Notes: generated from the sequence alone by a model not told the origin. Numbered from the stretch's first letter, positions 35,055 to 45,000 are shown. The stretch: 64,000 nucleotides of DNA from Psychroflexus tropicus DSM 15496 (GCF_000378765.1 NZ_KB905342.1:496001-560000); one strand, 5' to 3'. Numbers and translations are program-made.

Positions 35055-35594
35055 ATGAAGTATACCTATGTCATAATGCTTTGTTTTATGGTGCATTCCA
35101 TTCAAGCTCAAATTGAATGGATGACCATGAATGAAGCTCTAGAAGCACAAGAAAAGGAGCCAAAAAAAATATTTGCTGATATTTATACAGACTGGTGTGG
35201 ACCGTGTAAAATGATGGATAAAAACACCTTTACCAATCCAGACTTAGTCAAATACGTCAACAAACATTATTATCCGGTAAAATTCAATGCAGAAGGTACC
35301 GAAATCGTTAATTATAAAGGTTTTGAGTATACGAACCCCAATTATAAACCAGAGCGCAAAGGAAAACGAAATGCACAGCATTTTTTTGCTAACGCATTAA
35401 AGGTTTCGGCTTATCCAACAGTCGTTTTTTTCGATGAGAATGCAGATGTTATTTCTCCTGTTGTTGGTTATAGAACCGCAGAGCAGCTGGAAATCTTTCT
35501 TAAAATGATTGCTTCTGATGAGTACAAGCGATTGACCACACAAGAAGCCTGGCAGGACTATAAGTCTAATTTTGAAGGTAGCTTTACCAACTAA
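35055..35594 (+). CDS. Secreted thioredoxin-like protein
   Basis: The 179-residue protein has a signal peptide ending SIQAQ (about residue 19) and a thioredoxin-type fold with the active site DWCGPCKMMDKNTF (about 49-62), as in the thioredoxin_7/DUF255-like group. It probably reduces or isomerises disulphides in the periplasm. It begins one base after the transporter stop, so it is probably in the same operon. The stop overlaps the convergent comEC stop in CTAA. Confidence 0.85.
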   Translation: MKYTYVIMLCFMVHSIQAQIEWMTMNEALEAQEKEPKKIFADIYTDWCGPCKMMDKNTFTNPDLVKYVNKHYYPVKFNAEGTEIVNYKGFEYTNPNYKPERKGKRNAQHFFANALKVSAYPTVVFFDENADVISPVVGYRTAEQLEIFLKMIASDEYKRLTTQEAWQDYKSNFEGSFTN

Positions 35595-37654
35595 TCCTTT
35601 ACGAGCTTAAAAGCACCCTTTTCCCAGGTGGAGTGCAAGGAGATTCCTGCTTTTTTTGCTGAACATTTCCAGCGGTCTATATCCGATTTATAATTACTGG
35701 CGTCCGCAATGATTTGTTTCGGCTTTAAGTCAGAAATGACACGGTCTAAATTGATATCAGGAGAGTTTTTCAGCAAGAGGTAGGCAGGTTGAAATGAGTT
35801 TTTTGGATATGCAGGTAAACTATCGAGTACCAGTAAATATTCTTTAGGGTTCAACTCATAGACAGGCTCAAAATCACTAATACTTATTGTTTTAATACCC
35901 CTTAGAGTTTTATAGTTAGCTATGTGGTATTGCTCCATGATTGAATCTTTAAGTAAAGGCTGATCTGTATATAATTGCAATTGTTTTCCTTTTACTATTC
36001 CTAATTGAGACTGTTGATAGGCCTGAAATATTACTACTTCTTCCTGTTGAAGCTGATTTTGCTTTTCTATAAACATACAGAGCATTAAAGCCAGCAATGA
36101 TAAATTCAGAAAGACATAGCTCACCCCCTTGCGTTTCGAGTTAAAAACAAACAAGCTAAGCAGCAGCATTAGACTCGATATCAGCATGGGTTTGGTAAAA
36201 AAGATATCTGAAAAAATCAAGTCGTCTTTAGAACCTATCCAATTGACAAAGGCGATTAAAAGATCTAATAGAAACCCATAGGCTTTTGTTAGTAGATCAG
36301 GTAAAAGGCCAACCAAGCTTAAGAAGATGATGAGTATTCCTCCACCAAGCAAAAGTCCTAAACCAGGTAAAATTACTAAATTACTAAGTAAAAACAATCC
36401 AGGAAATTGATGGAAATAATAGAGGCTCAAAGGTAAAACCCCTGCCTGTGCTGCTACAGTTACTGTTACAATCTCCCAAATTCTTTTATCGATGATATAC
36501 CTTGGTTTGTATAATTTGAAAAGTCTTGGCTGAAGCGTAACTATGCTAATCACCGCAAGATAACTCAACTGAAAACCCACCTGAAAAATAAAGTAGGGAT
36601 TATAGATTAATAATATTACCGCAGAAATTGCAAGTGTATTGACAGTGCTGGTTTTCCTTCTGCTATTCAGAGCAATACTTAATAAAGAAAACATCACCGC
36701 AGCCCTAAGTACAGAAGTTGAGAAACCGGCGAGAGCTGCAAACCCCCAAATCCCTATGACAACCAGTATAGTCCTAATTATTTTACCGTTTCTAACTCGA
36801 AGCAAAGCTTTTGTGATGAATTGAAGAATGATTAAAACTATACCCACATGTAACCCAGATACTGCTAATATATGAACGACACCCGCTTTTGAAAATTCAT
36901 TGTATGTGTCTGGATCTATATTTTGTTTTTGACCTAACAATAGCGCTTGTATTAGGCTTAATTGCTCTTGAGAAAACTCGTGTCGACCTAAAGCTGATAT
37001 AATTTCTTCTCTTGCTGCTTCACCAAACCCAATCATACTAAAACTCACCAGATCTTCTACTTGAATAAAATCCCGCTCTGTATCTATTACATGACTCATC
37101 TGTAAAGTAGCCATATAGTCCTTATAGTTGAACTGTTGAGGATTGGATGGGTCTTGAAATGCTTTTATGGTGCCCAAACCAAAAACTACAGAATTAGACC
37201 TGATATCCACCTGTTGGGAAGCCTCCACCTGAAGCAGAAGCTTTCCCTTTATGTTTCTTCCTTCTAAAGTGACTAAACTGAGCTCATATTTATCTTTAAA
37301 GGCATTTGATTTTAAGCGGCGTACTACATTACCTTTAAAGCTTACTAAGCTATTATCATCCAAAGCTTCTTCCTCTAGTTGTTGCGTGAAATGATTAGGT
37401 TGGTTCTCGGGTTCATGCACTTTAGTATTAAACACTCCCAGGCTAAAGACAAGTAAAATGGCTATGACGGTGTAAACAATCTTAAATGAGGAGAATCTAC
37501 GAGCAAGTAAGAGGGAAATAGAGAAAAGTAAGAATATAGTTACACTAACATAAACATATAGCCTAAACTCGAAGTTGAAATCTGTAAAACCAAACCATAT
37601 TCCAAGTATGAACACCAAACAGATTTGTAATAAAGGGTGGTTTACATACTTCAT
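35591..37654 (-). CDS. comEC: ComEC/Rec2-family DNA uptake channel
   Basis: The 687-residue protein has an N-terminal DUF4131-like region with two to three helices and an OB-like part, followed by the Competence domain (about 225-500) with the family block VHILAVSGLHVGIV (about 255-268). About ten membrane helices are present. The C-terminal metallo-beta-lactamase nuclease domain seen in Bacillus ComEC is absent or reduced; the last ~150 residues have no HxHxDH motif. The family imports single-stranded DNA in natural competence. Other com genes are not nearby. Confidence 0.88.
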   Translation of the reverse strand: MKYVNHPLLQICLVFILGIWFGFTDFNFEFRLYVYVSVTIFLLFSISLLLARRFSSFKIVYTVIAILLVFSLGVFNTKVHEPENQPNHFTQQLEEEALDDNSLVSFKGNVVRRLKSNAFKDKYELSLVTLEGRNIKGKLLLQVEASQQVDIRSNSVVFGLGTIKAFQDPSNPQQFNYKDYMATLQMSHVIDTERDFIQVEDLVSFSMIGFGEAAREEIISALGRHEFSQEQLSLIQALLLGQKQNIDPDTYNEFSKAGVVHILAVSGLHVGIVLIILQFITKALLRVRNGKIIRTILVVIGIWGFAALAGFSTSVLRAAVMFSLLSIALNSRRKTSTVNTLAISAVILLIYNPYFIFQVGFQLSYLAVISIVTLQPRLFKLYKPRYIIDKRIWEIVTVTVAAQAGVLPLSLYYFHQFPGLFLLSNLVILPGLGLLLGGGILIIFLSLVGLLPDLLTKAYGFLLDLLIAFVNWIGSKDDLIFSDIFFTKPMLISSLMLLLSLFVFNSKRKGVSYVFLNLSLLALMLCMFIEKQNQLQQEEVVIFQAYQQSQLGIVKGKQLQLYTDQPLLKDSIMEQYHIANYKTLRGIKTISISDFEPVYELNPKEYLLVLDSLPAYPKNSFQPAYLLLKNSPDINLDRVISDLKPKQIIADASNYKSDIDRWKCSAKKAGISLHSTWEKGAFKLVKD

Positions 37655-37670
37655 GATATGTTTGCTAAGA

Positions 37671-38168
37671 TTAGTTAATCACACGCCTGCTTTTTACGTA
37701 GTTTTTCTTCCAATAGGGGTTGTTGATGGAGGAAATCATGACACCTTGTGAGGTGCTGGCGTGAATAAAATCTATGGTTTTATTGGTTTTGTGAACCACA
37801 AGCCCTACATGATTGATTCTTCTACTGCTTTTGGAGGTTCTAAAAAAGACCAAATCTCCAACATCCACTTGCTTTAAGTTCACCTTATCCCCTTGTTTAG
37901 ACATGGCTCTTGCCGTTCTTGGTAATTCAACTCCATAGCGTATAAAAGAAAGGTGTAATAATCCAGAGCAGTCTATACCAGATGGACTCATACCTCCATA
38001 TCGATATGGGGTACCGAGATATGTCTTAGAATAGTTAACAATACTGGTTACAGTATTTTCTCTTTTCAGTTGTGCTTCCTTAGCTCTTTTAGAACTGCCA
38101 CAAGAAACGAGTAACAAGACAAGTACTATAGTCGATAGCTTGAGTAATCTAACAGAGTAAGTTTGCAT
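37671..38168 (-). CDS. NlpC/P60-family peptidoglycan endopeptidase, lipoprotein
   Basis: From the ATG at 38168 the protein is 165 residues; an in-frame TTG at 38180 would overlap wzc. A lipoprotein signal ends at LLVSC (about residue 22). The NlpC/P60 core has the catalytic Cys in GIDCSGLLHLSF (about 62-73), His in RINHVGLVVH and a third polar residue after DFIHAST. The family cuts the D-Glu-DAP stem-peptide bond. It begins five bases after the wzc stop and is the last gene of the capsule export operon, suggesting local wall opening for export. Confidence 0.9.
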   Translation of the reverse strand: MQTYSVRLLKLSTIVLVLLLVSCGSSKRAKEAQLKRENTVTSIVNYSKTYLGTPYRYGGMSPSGIDCSGLLHLSFIRYGVELPRTARAMSKQGDKVNLKQVDVGDLVFFRTSKSSRRINHVGLVVHKTNKTIDFIHASTSQGVMISSINNPYWKKNYVKSRRVIN

Positions 38169-38173
38169 TTGAT

Positions 38174-40567
38174 TTACCAAAACTTCCAGGATTTTTTCTT
38201 TTGATGTTTTTCTCCGTAGCCATAGCCATAACCATAATTATAAGCATTGATGCCACTTTCATCAAGCCCATTAATGACAACCCCCATATTTAATAATTTC
38301 TTCTGTTCCTGTATATCACGGATGTGAGGTAATAAACGAGTATCTGTATATCCAGACCTGGTAATATAGAGGGTAATATCAGCATGGTGAGATATCAAAA
38401 TAGTATCGGTCACCAATATGGTAGGTGCCGTATCTATAATCACATAATCATATTGATTTTTAGCTTCCTGAAGCAGCTGATCAAATTTTGAACTCATGAG
38501 CATTTCAGCTGGATTTGGAGGAATATCTCCTGATAGGACAACATCTAGATCTAAGGTTTCAATAGAATTTCTGATAACAAGATCATCAAAACTGAGTTCA
38601 TCACTATAAAGGTAATTAGACACACCAGCTCTGTCCTTTGTTAAATTCAAATAATTATGAATCTGTGGGTTCCTAAGATCACAGCCCATTAGTAAGACTT
38701 TTTTTCCAGCCGTTACCAAAGTAGAGGCCAAATTGATGGCGACAAAGGTTTTTCCTTCTCCTTTTGTGGTTGAAGTAATAAATACAACCTCAGAACTTGC
38801 CGAGGAATGTTCATGGTCCTTTAGACGCATAAAATTGAGATTAGTTCTCATAATCCTAAAGGACTCAGCCAGTGAAGATCTGTCATTGGGCAGAATAATT
38901 TTATTTTGCTTATCCTGATGCTGAGGTACTTCAGCCACGATAGGCATATTAGGCAAATATGCTTTGATTTGATCTTTTGTTTTGATTTTGGTATCAAATA
39001 AAAATAGAATGTAAAGTACACCTAAAGGAACAACAAGACCAGCCACAAGACTTGATAACAGTATAATTTGTGACTTTGGACTCACTGGTGAAGGTTGGGT
39101 GTAGGCATAGTCCACCACCTTAATTATTGGTGCTGTAATCGCATAGGACAGAGCAGCTTCTTCTCTTTTTTGAAGCAAAAACAGGTATAGTTTTTCTTTT
39201 ACAGCCTGTTGGCGTTTAATATTCCTAATCTCTTTTTCCTGCTGTGGAAGCTTACCAATATTTGAGTCGAACTCGTTTTCACGTCGCTTTACTTCCCTGA
39301 GGGAGATTTCAAGGCTTTTGATGTAATTATCAATGGTGGTTAGGATATTCCTTCTCAGTTGCTCAATAATTTTTTCTATTTCTTTTACGCTAGGATTTTC
39401 CAAGGTCGAAGAAATCAACAGCCGTTCACGTTCTAAGACCTTTTCGTTATAGGTATCAGTAAAGCTATTGATGTTATCATTGGTGATCCCAATTCTGGCG
39501 GGAAGCAGTTCGTATTTTTCTTGTTCAAGCAATTCGTCTTTAAAGTTTTTGGTCAAAGACAATTGATTACTTATTTCAAAAACCCTCAACTCAGCTTCTG
39601 TGCTTTTGCTAAATAGGGCAGTTGCGTTATTTTCGATTTCAACAATATCATTTTCACTTTTAAAAGTAGCTAATCCACCCTCCACAGTATCGAGTTCACT
39701 CACCAGGAATTCTAAACGTTCAATCACAAACTCTTCAGTTCGCTTAGCGACTAACCGATTGTCGTCAATCCCATCGGAGTTGAACTGTTCGATTAGGGCG
39801 TTTAAAATATCTTCATTTTTTTGCTTGTTTTGCCCTTTGATGGAAATGTCAAGAATTTCACTTCGATCGCCTAAAGGCTCAACACTGATTCTCCCAGAAA
39901 GTGAACTCACGGCTTGGGATAGTGATCGAAATTTAAAATTAAAAGTTGATCCTTGAAGTTGGGTGATGTCCCCATTATAGTCAGGATTAAAGCTTAAGAT
40001 AAGAGGATAACCTTCTACTAGCATAGGCTCTCCAACAGTAAATACTTTTGAAAATTTAGTTTCTGGATTTTGAATTTCAAATTCGTTGATGGATCTAAAC
40101 TCAACAGAATATAAAGGGGTTGGAACATCAAAAACACTGTCATTTTCAATCCAGGATACAGTAAAAGGGCGTTCAGCTTCCCAAATTTCTAAGGACTTTA
40201 TGCTTCCAGATTTATAATAACTGCTGGTTAGATTCAGGGTTTCAACTACTTTTTGAGCGATTCGCCTTGACTTCAGTACACTTCTCTCATTTTCAAGATT
40301 GACTTTACTCATATCTATGAGAGGAGAACCACCGCTTAATCCAGAAAGATCGAGCCCACTTTGATCTTTTAATATTTTAACCTGAGCATTGGTTTGATAG
40401 ATATTGGTTGAATAGCGTAAATAGATAAAAGCTATCGATACCGATATGATCACACAAATAATAAACCAGGGCCAGTATTTGAGATACTGCAGTACAATCT
40501 TCTTAAGATCTTCACTACTATCTTCTGAGGTGGAATTAACATTGAGGTGTGAATTCTGATTTTCCAT
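38174..40567 (-). CDS. wzc: Polysaccharide co-polymerase with tyrosine autokinase domain (Wzc)
   Basis: The 797-residue protein has two transmembrane helices (about 33-52 and 505-525) that bracket a large coiled-coil periplasmic domain. The C-terminal BY-kinase shows Walker A STTKGEGKTFVA (about 598-609), Walker A' LLMGCDLRNP and Walker B YVIIDTAP. The tail is a tyrosine cluster (NAYNYGYGYGYGEKH), the usual autophosphorylation site. Wzc controls chain length and export of capsule or exopolysaccharide through Wza. It follows wza after nine bases and precedes the NlpC gene. Confidence 0.95.
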   Translation of the reverse strand: MENQNSHLNVNSTSEDSSEDLKKIVLQYLKYWPWFIICVIISVSIAFIYLRYSTNIYQTNAQVKILKDQSGLDLSGLSGGSPLIDMSKVNLENERSVLKSRRIAQKVVETLNLTSSYYKSGSIKSLEIWEAERPFTVSWIENDSVFDVPTPLYSVEFRSINEFEIQNPETKFSKVFTVGEPMLVEGYPLILSFNPDYNGDITQLQGSTFNFKFRSLSQAVSSLSGRISVEPLGDRSEILDISIKGQNKQKNEDILNALIEQFNSDGIDDNRLVAKRTEEFVIERLEFLVSELDTVEGGLATFKSENDIVEIENNATALFSKSTEAELRVFEISNQLSLTKNFKDELLEQEKYELLPARIGITNDNINSFTDTYNEKVLERERLLISSTLENPSVKEIEKIIEQLRRNILTTIDNYIKSLEISLREVKRRENEFDSNIGKLPQQEKEIRNIKRQQAVKEKLYLFLLQKREEAALSYAITAPIIKVVDYAYTQPSPVSPKSQIILLSSLVAGLVVPLGVLYILFLFDTKIKTKDQIKAYLPNMPIVAEVPQHQDKQNKIILPNDRSSLAESFRIMRTNLNFMRLKDHEHSSASSEVVFITSTTKGEGKTFVAINLASTLVTAGKKVLLMGCDLRNPQIHNYLNLTKDRAGVSNYLYSDELSFDDLVIRNSIETLDLDVVLSGDIPPNPAEMLMSSKFDQLLQEAKNQYDYVIIDTAPTILVTDTILISHHADITLYITRSGYTDTRLLPHIRDIQEQKKLLNMGVVINGLDESGINAYNYGYGYGYGEKHQKKKSWKFW

Positions 40568-40576
40568 AGGTGTTGA

Positions 40577-41338
40577 TTAACGAACCAATAATACAATTGT
40601 AGAAAACAAAATGGAAACGACAGATAATAATGTGCCGACATTTCCTACAAACCCTGCAGATTTCACTTTAGGATTGTTTGGTTCAACATAGATAATGTCA
40701 TTCGGTTTGACAAAAAAATAGTCTGTATTCATCCAGTCGGTTTGGGTAAGGTCGATACGTTTCACCTCTCGTTCTTCTCCCTCCTGTCGGTAAATGATGA
40801 TATTATCTCTTCTAGCATTGATGGTTAAATCCCCAGCAAGACCGAGGGCCTGCGGGAGAGTCATGTTTTCCTCTATGATTTCGAAAGTGCCCGGCTGTTT
40901 TACCTCACCCTGTATCGTAAACTTGTAATTGATAATTCTGATATTCACAGTAGGGTCCTTGATATAAATAGATAATTTTTCTTCAAGAATAGTCTGTACT
41001 TCCTGAGTGGTTTTACCTTTCACGTTAATTTTTCCAAGTTGAGGGAAATTGATTTCACCCTCACTATTCACTAGATAGCCTGTAAGCTTCAATAACTCTA
41101 CCTGTCTGTTTTGATTGTTGTTTTCCCCAGTATTGAAACTAAAGGGGATGACGCTCTCTGGGTTTAAAGCGGCCGTTGAGATGCTAAGAATATCGTTGAT
41201 TTGTATTTTTGGATGAGAATTAATCTCCTCAATCGACAAAAATTCCCTTTGATCAATATCTTGATAATAGACGATATCTTTCCTGCTAGCGCAGCTTAAG
41301 AGCAGGAACGAAAAAAGCAGCAGGACGAATTTTTTCAT
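40577..41338 (-). CDS. wza: Outer-membrane polysaccharide export protein (Wza family)
   Basis: The 253-residue protein has a lipoprotein signal ending LLLSC (cysteine about residue 16), the Poly_export domain (about 45-140) and an SLBB domain (about 145-220, FTIQGEVKQPGTFEI). A C-terminal hydrophobic helix (about 232-252) is predicted. It forms the outer-membrane channel for capsule export with Wzc. It is first in the operon wza-wzc-nlpC. The gene is shorter than E. coli Wza but typical of Bacteroidota. Confidence 0.92.
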   Translation of the reverse strand: MKKFVLLLFSFLLLSCASRKDIVYYQDIDQREFLSIEEINSHPKIQINDILSISTAALNPESVIPFSFNTGENNNQNRQVELLKLTGYLVNSEGEINFPQLGKINVKGKTTQEVQTILEEKLSIYIKDPTVNIRIINYKFTIQGEVKQPGTFEIIEENMTLPQALGLAGDLTINARRDNIIIYRQEGEEREVKRIDLTQTDWMNTDYFFVKPNDIIYVEPNNPKVKSAGFVGNVGTLLSVVSILFSTIVLLVR

Positions 41339-41477
41339 TTAAAATTTTGTTAATCAAATTTAATACAAAGAAGCATAAATTTTTTTCAAATCAAAAAACT
41401 TTTACTCCTTAAACACCGTAAATACGTATTTAGTCTTGAAATAGTTGACAATTTTATTTAATTACTGATTAAATCCT

Positions 41478-41485
41478 TAGATTTG
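41478..41485 (+). promoter_or_regulatory. -7 box TAGATTTG in the divergent wza/capD-like region
   Basis: Exact TAnnTTTG match 29 bases before the ATG at 41515. No TTG at the right distance is seen. The 176-base divergent region must also hold the wza promoter, for which no exact box is visible. Confidence 0.4.
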
Positions 41486-41514
41486 CTTATCCATTTGAAT
41501 CTTAACCAATTGAA

Positions 41515-43431
41515 ATGATGACTATCCTATCTCTTAAGCGTTATGCTTTAAGGCTCATTAAACAGATGGCCAGCAACTATGTGCCGAGGGGTGTCATTTT
41601 CATTATCGATGTTGCGATTTCAATATTCGCCGCTCAATTTACTTTCTTTTTAATTTCTTCTGTAAGTGAAGGTAAACTCAAATTCATTCATCTCAATTGG
41701 GAATTTGTAAGCCTGGTGACCATTCAAATTCTGTTCTTTATTATTTTCAAATCCTACTCTGGAGTGGTAAGGTATACTGGATTTAAAGATTCTATAAAGC
41801 AATTACAAACCACAATTTCTACGGTGGCAGCTCTCTTGCTAATCAACGAACTCATTTATAACATTTACCAGGTTAAAATTCTGGTGAATGGGGGAGCAAT
41901 CATTTACGGATTTATCGCTTTTTCCCTTTTATTTTTGTTTAGAGTAATAGTCAAAAGAGCTTATCAACTTATCAATGCGGAGTCTTCATCCACAAAGGCC
42001 TTTTTGCTAGGCACAAGCTTGACGGATGTTGCCTTAGCAGAAAGTATTATTTCTGATACGAGAACCAGTTTCGACATCATAGGTTTCATCAGCGAAACAG
42101 ACAATTTAAAGCGCACACGAATACTGACTCTTCCTATTTTTACAATTGAACAAATTAAGAATAAAGCCTTGCTAGAGAGTCCATCTGTGATTGTTTCCAG
42201 TCAGAAATTGAGAGAACTTGCTACTGCAGATTCTAACATTTTAAATCAATTATTAGAGCTTAATTTTAAAATTTATAAACTCCCCGAGCTCCAGGATTGG
42301 AGTGGTGAATCTATTGCGTCTGAGATAAAAAAAGTAAATTTAGAAGACCTATTACAACGTACACCCATCAAGTTACAAAGAGAAAAACTGAGATCGATTT
42401 ACAAAGGAAAGACCATCTTAGTAACAGGAGCCGCAGGATCTATTGGAAGCGATATTGTAAGGCAATTGATTCGTTTTGAGCCTAAGAAAATTTTGATGCT
42501 GGATCAGGCAGAAACCCCCTTGCACGAGTTGTGTCTGGAACTATCAAAAAACCATCCGGATTTAAATTTTGAAGCCGTTATTGCAAATGTTAGAAATTCA
42601 AAACGTTTAGAATTTGTTTTTGAACACTTCCTGCCTGAAATAGTATTTCATGGTGCTGCTTATAAGCATGTGCCAATGATGGAAGCCAATCCTATTGAAG
42701 CCTTAGACGTCAATTTTATGGGGACGAAAAATCTAACCGATCTGTCATTAAAATTTAAGATATCTAGATTTGTGTTTGTTTCAACAGATAAGGCGGTAAA
42801 CCCTACAAATATCATGGGGGCTTCCAAACGAAGTGCAGAGATTTACCTTCAGTCACTCACAAGAAATAAGTCAATATCAACGCGTTTTATCACCACCAGG
42901 TTTGGGAATGTTTTGGGATCTAATGGTTCTGTGATCCCACATTTTAAAAAACAAATTGAAAATCTTGGTCCTGTTACAGTTACTCATCCAGACATTACCA
43001 GGTATTTCATGACCATAGACGAAGCCTGTCAACTAGTGTTAGAAGCTGGAGCTATGGGCAACGGAGGTGAAATCTATGTCTTTGATATGGGAAAACCAGT
43101 AAAGATTACGGATTTAGCCAAACAAATGATTCGACTGTCTGGATTTATTCCTTTTAAAGATATCGACATTATCTACACGGGCTTAAGGCCAGGAGAAAAG
43201 CTTTACGAAGAACTCTTAGCAGACAAGGAAAACACCCTACCCACTCACCATCAAAAAATATTAATTGCTAAAGCTAGCTATGAGTTTGACGCAGAAAAAT
43301 TAATTCTACTTAAAAATCTTCAAAATCAAATCAAAAACAACATCGAGCTCAAGTCTATTGAAGTACTCAAAGAGCTTGTGCCAGAATTTAAGCCACTTAC
43401 TGAGACCAGCGAGCAACGTAACGTAGTTTAA
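41515..43431 (+). CDS. FlaA1/CapD/PglF-type nucleotide-sugar 4,6-dehydratase, membrane-bound
   Basis: The 638-residue protein has four to five N-terminal membrane helices, a CoA-binding-like Rossmann domain (about 155-265) and the catalytic domain (about 295-600). The NAD loop is TGAAGSIGSD (about 303-312), and STDKAVNPTNIMGASKR shows the family-typical Met in place of the usual SDR Tyr before the Lys. These enzymes make UDP-4-keto-6-deoxy sugars, usually from UDP-GlcNAc, for capsule or protein glycans. It is divergent from wza-wzc. The second half of a glycan cluster is not present here. Confidence 0.92.
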   Translation: MMTILSLKRYALRLIKQMASNYVPRGVIFIIDVAISIFAAQFTFFLISSVSEGKLKFIHLNWEFVSLVTIQILFFIIFKSYSGVVRYTGFKDSIKQLQTTISTVAALLLINELIYNIYQVKILVNGGAIIYGFIAFSLLFLFRVIVKRAYQLINAESSSTKAFLLGTSLTDVALAESIISDTRTSFDIIGFISETDNLKRTRILTLPIFTIEQIKNKALLESPSVIVSSQKLRELATADSNILNQLLELNFKIYKLPELQDWSGESIASEIKKVNLEDLLQRTPIKLQREKLRSIYKGKTILVTGAAGSIGSDIVRQLIRFEPKKILMLDQAETPLHELCLELSKNHPDLNFEAVIANVRNSKRLEFVFEHFLPEIVFHGAAYKHVPMMEANPIEALDVNFMGTKNLTDLSLKFKISRFVFVSTDKAVNPTNIMGASKRSAEIYLQSLTRNKSISTRFITTRFGNVLGSNGSVIPHFKKQIENLGPVTVTHPDITRYFMTIDEACQLVLEAGAMGNGGEIYVFDMGKPVKITDLAKQMIRLSGFIPFKDIDIIYTGLRPGEKLYEELLADKENTLPTHHQKILIAKASYEFDAEKLILLKNLQNQIKNNIELKSIEVLKELVPEFKPLTETSEQRNVV

Positions 43432-43432
43432 A

Positions 43433-43894
43433 TTAGGCTTCTAGCTGCCCGCTTACCTGCGCATTAATCCAGGTTAAAAAATCTTCATCTGCTTGGGTAA
43501 ACGCATTTTTAGTATGAGAGTCAATATCGATTTGGCCAATGTTTTCACCCTTAACAAATAGAGGAATCACGATTTCAGATTTAACATGAATGCTGCAAGC
43601 GATATAATTGTCTTGAGCAGTGACATCATCTACCACAAAGTTTTGGTTGGATTCTGCCACCTGTCCACAAATTCCTTTACCAAACGGTATGGTGGTGTGG
43701 TCTGTAGGTTCACCGGCAAAGGCTTTAAGAATTAACTCTCGTTTATCGCCATTTTTAAAGTAAAAACCAACCCAGTCGTAAGTATCAACTTTGGTTTGAA
43801 GAAGATCACACACCTCTGTCAATCTGTGATTGATATCTAGATTTTCTTGTGTAATTAATTCTTTTAAACGAGGTTTTAAATCTTCTAAATTCAT
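43433..43894 (-). CDS. msrC: GAF-domain free methionine-R-sulfoxide reductase
   Basis: The 153-residue single GAF domain carries the fRMsr pattern: GICGQVAES with a cysteine and YIACSIHVKSEIVIPLF with a second cysteine, followed by GQIDIDSH. In YebR/MsrC these cysteines reduce free methionine-R-sulfoxide in the cytoplasm. A third resolving cysteine of the family is not obvious here. The stop is one base from the stop of the convergent dehydratase. The family assignment is good; activity rests on the two cysteines. Confidence 0.82.
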   Translation of the reverse strand: MNLEDLKPRLKELITQENLDINHRLTEVCDLLQTKVDTYDWVGFYFKNGDKRELILKAFAGEPTDHTTIPFGKGICGQVAESNQNFVVDDVTAQDNYIACSIHVKSEIVIPLFVKGENIGQIDIDSHTKNAFTQADEDFLTWINAQVSGQLEA

Positions 43895-43954
43895 GGTATT
43901 AATTTTGGGGTAAAAGTATTTATTATAAAAGCATTATAGATAATCCAATTTCTA

Positions 43955-43962
43955 TAAATTTG
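43955..43962 (+). promoter_or_regulatory. Possible -7 box TAAATTTG upstream of xrtF
   Basis: Matches TAnnTTTG 51 bases before the TTG start of xrtF. AT-rich context and no -33 TTG make this weak. Confidence 0.3.
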
Positions 43963-44013
43963 TTAAAAATAGAGTTACATCTGCCCGTGTCTCAGGCCCA
44001 TTACTGATATCAT

Positions 44014-44565
44014 TTGGAATTATTAAAAAAAAACAGAGCTGTCCTTCGTTTTCTCGGAATTTTTTTCGGGACTTATATCCTCTTGACTCTACTTTATCAG
44101 GTATACTTAAACACAGCAGACTCTCAGGTTTATTATCCGGAGCCTATAACCCATATCGTAGCCTTACAGACAGAAAGCTTAATCAGCTTTTTTGGTTACG
44201 ACACAAAAATGATTCCTAGTCAGTATGACCCCTCTATGCGTATCGGTATTAATGGAAATTACCTTGTTAGAGTCATAGAAGGTTGTAACGCAATGAGTGT
44301 CATCATACTTTTTTTGTCATTCATTCTGGCGTTTAAGAAAGATTGGAAAACAACTCTTCTCTTTATCTTTGCCGGAAGCGTATTGATTTATGCGTTTAAT
44401 GTGTTGAGGATTGCGCTGCTTACCATCGGTATTTATGAAATACCTCAGCACTTGGAATTGATGCACGGTACGCTCTTTCCTTTATTCATCTATGGATTTG
44501 TATTTCTACTTTGGATATTTTGGATTCGAAGCTATAAAATTCAGCCAAAACGGGTAAATGAATAG
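44014..44565 (+). CDS. xrtF: Exosortase family protein XrtF
   Basis: The 183-residue protein has about five to six membrane helices and the complete exosortase catalytic set: Cys91 in EGCNAMS, Arg132 in VLRIALL and His151 in LMHGTLF. Exosortases are transpeptidases that cut and anchor proteins with C-terminal sorting signals. XrtF is the small flavobacterial class; its substrates are not known to me and none is visible in this window. The start must be TTG: a stop codon (44005-44007) precedes it in frame and no early ATG exists. It overlaps its partner gene by eight bases. Confidence 0.88.
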   Translation: MELLKKNRAVLRFLGIFFGTYILLTLLYQVYLNTADSQVYYPEPITHIVALQTESLISFFGYDTKMIPSQYDPSMRIGINGNYLVRVIEGCNAMSVIILFLSFILAFKKDWKTTLLFIFAGSVLIYAFNVLRIALLTIGIYEIPQHLELMHGTLFPLFIYGFVFLLWIFWIRSYKIQPKRVNE

Positions 44566-44995
44566 ATATTTAAGATTTTGTCTAATTGGCTTACTCATTA
44601 TAGCTTTAGCTATGGTGCGTTTCTTTGAGCAGGATCTTTTTTCGGATCCATTACTGGCGTTTTTCAAGACAGAATTTAATCAGGTTGATGCGCCAGAATT
44701 CAACATTATACAAGTTTTAAGGACTACCTCATGGAGATACTTCCTCAATTCTGCAATTTCAATACTGATAATTTGGATAGCTTTTCCAGCCAAAAAAAAC
44801 CTGTTATTTAGCCTTGCTTTCTTCGGTTTTGCCTACGTCGTTTTAATCTCACTGTTCTGGTATTTTATTTCAGATATGACCTCAGAAGTTCATCTTTTTA
44901 TATTTTACATTAGGCGATTTTTAATACAGCCCATTTTCGTATTGATTTTACTTCCAGCTTTTTACTACCAAAAGAAAATTCAGCACATCAAATAA
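44558..44995 (+). CDS. Exosortase F system-associated membrane protein
   Basis: The 145-residue protein has four predicted membrane helices (about 7-22, 48-75, 80-103 and 112-138). It begins inside the end of xrtF (ATG at 44558, xrtF stop at 44563-44565), so translation is coupled. Flavobacterial XrtF genes have a partner of this size and layout directly downstream, which supports the call. No catalytic motif is seen; a role as accessory or substrate-guiding subunit is inference. Confidence 0.82.
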   Translation: MNRYLRFCLIGLLIIALAMVRFFEQDLFSDPLLAFFKTEFNQVDAPEFNIIQVLRTTSWRYFLNSAISILIIWIAFPAKKNLLFSLAFFGFAYVVLISLFWYFISDMTSEVHLFIFYIRRFLIQPIFVLILLPAFYYQKKIQHIK

Positions 44996-45000
44996 TTGCT

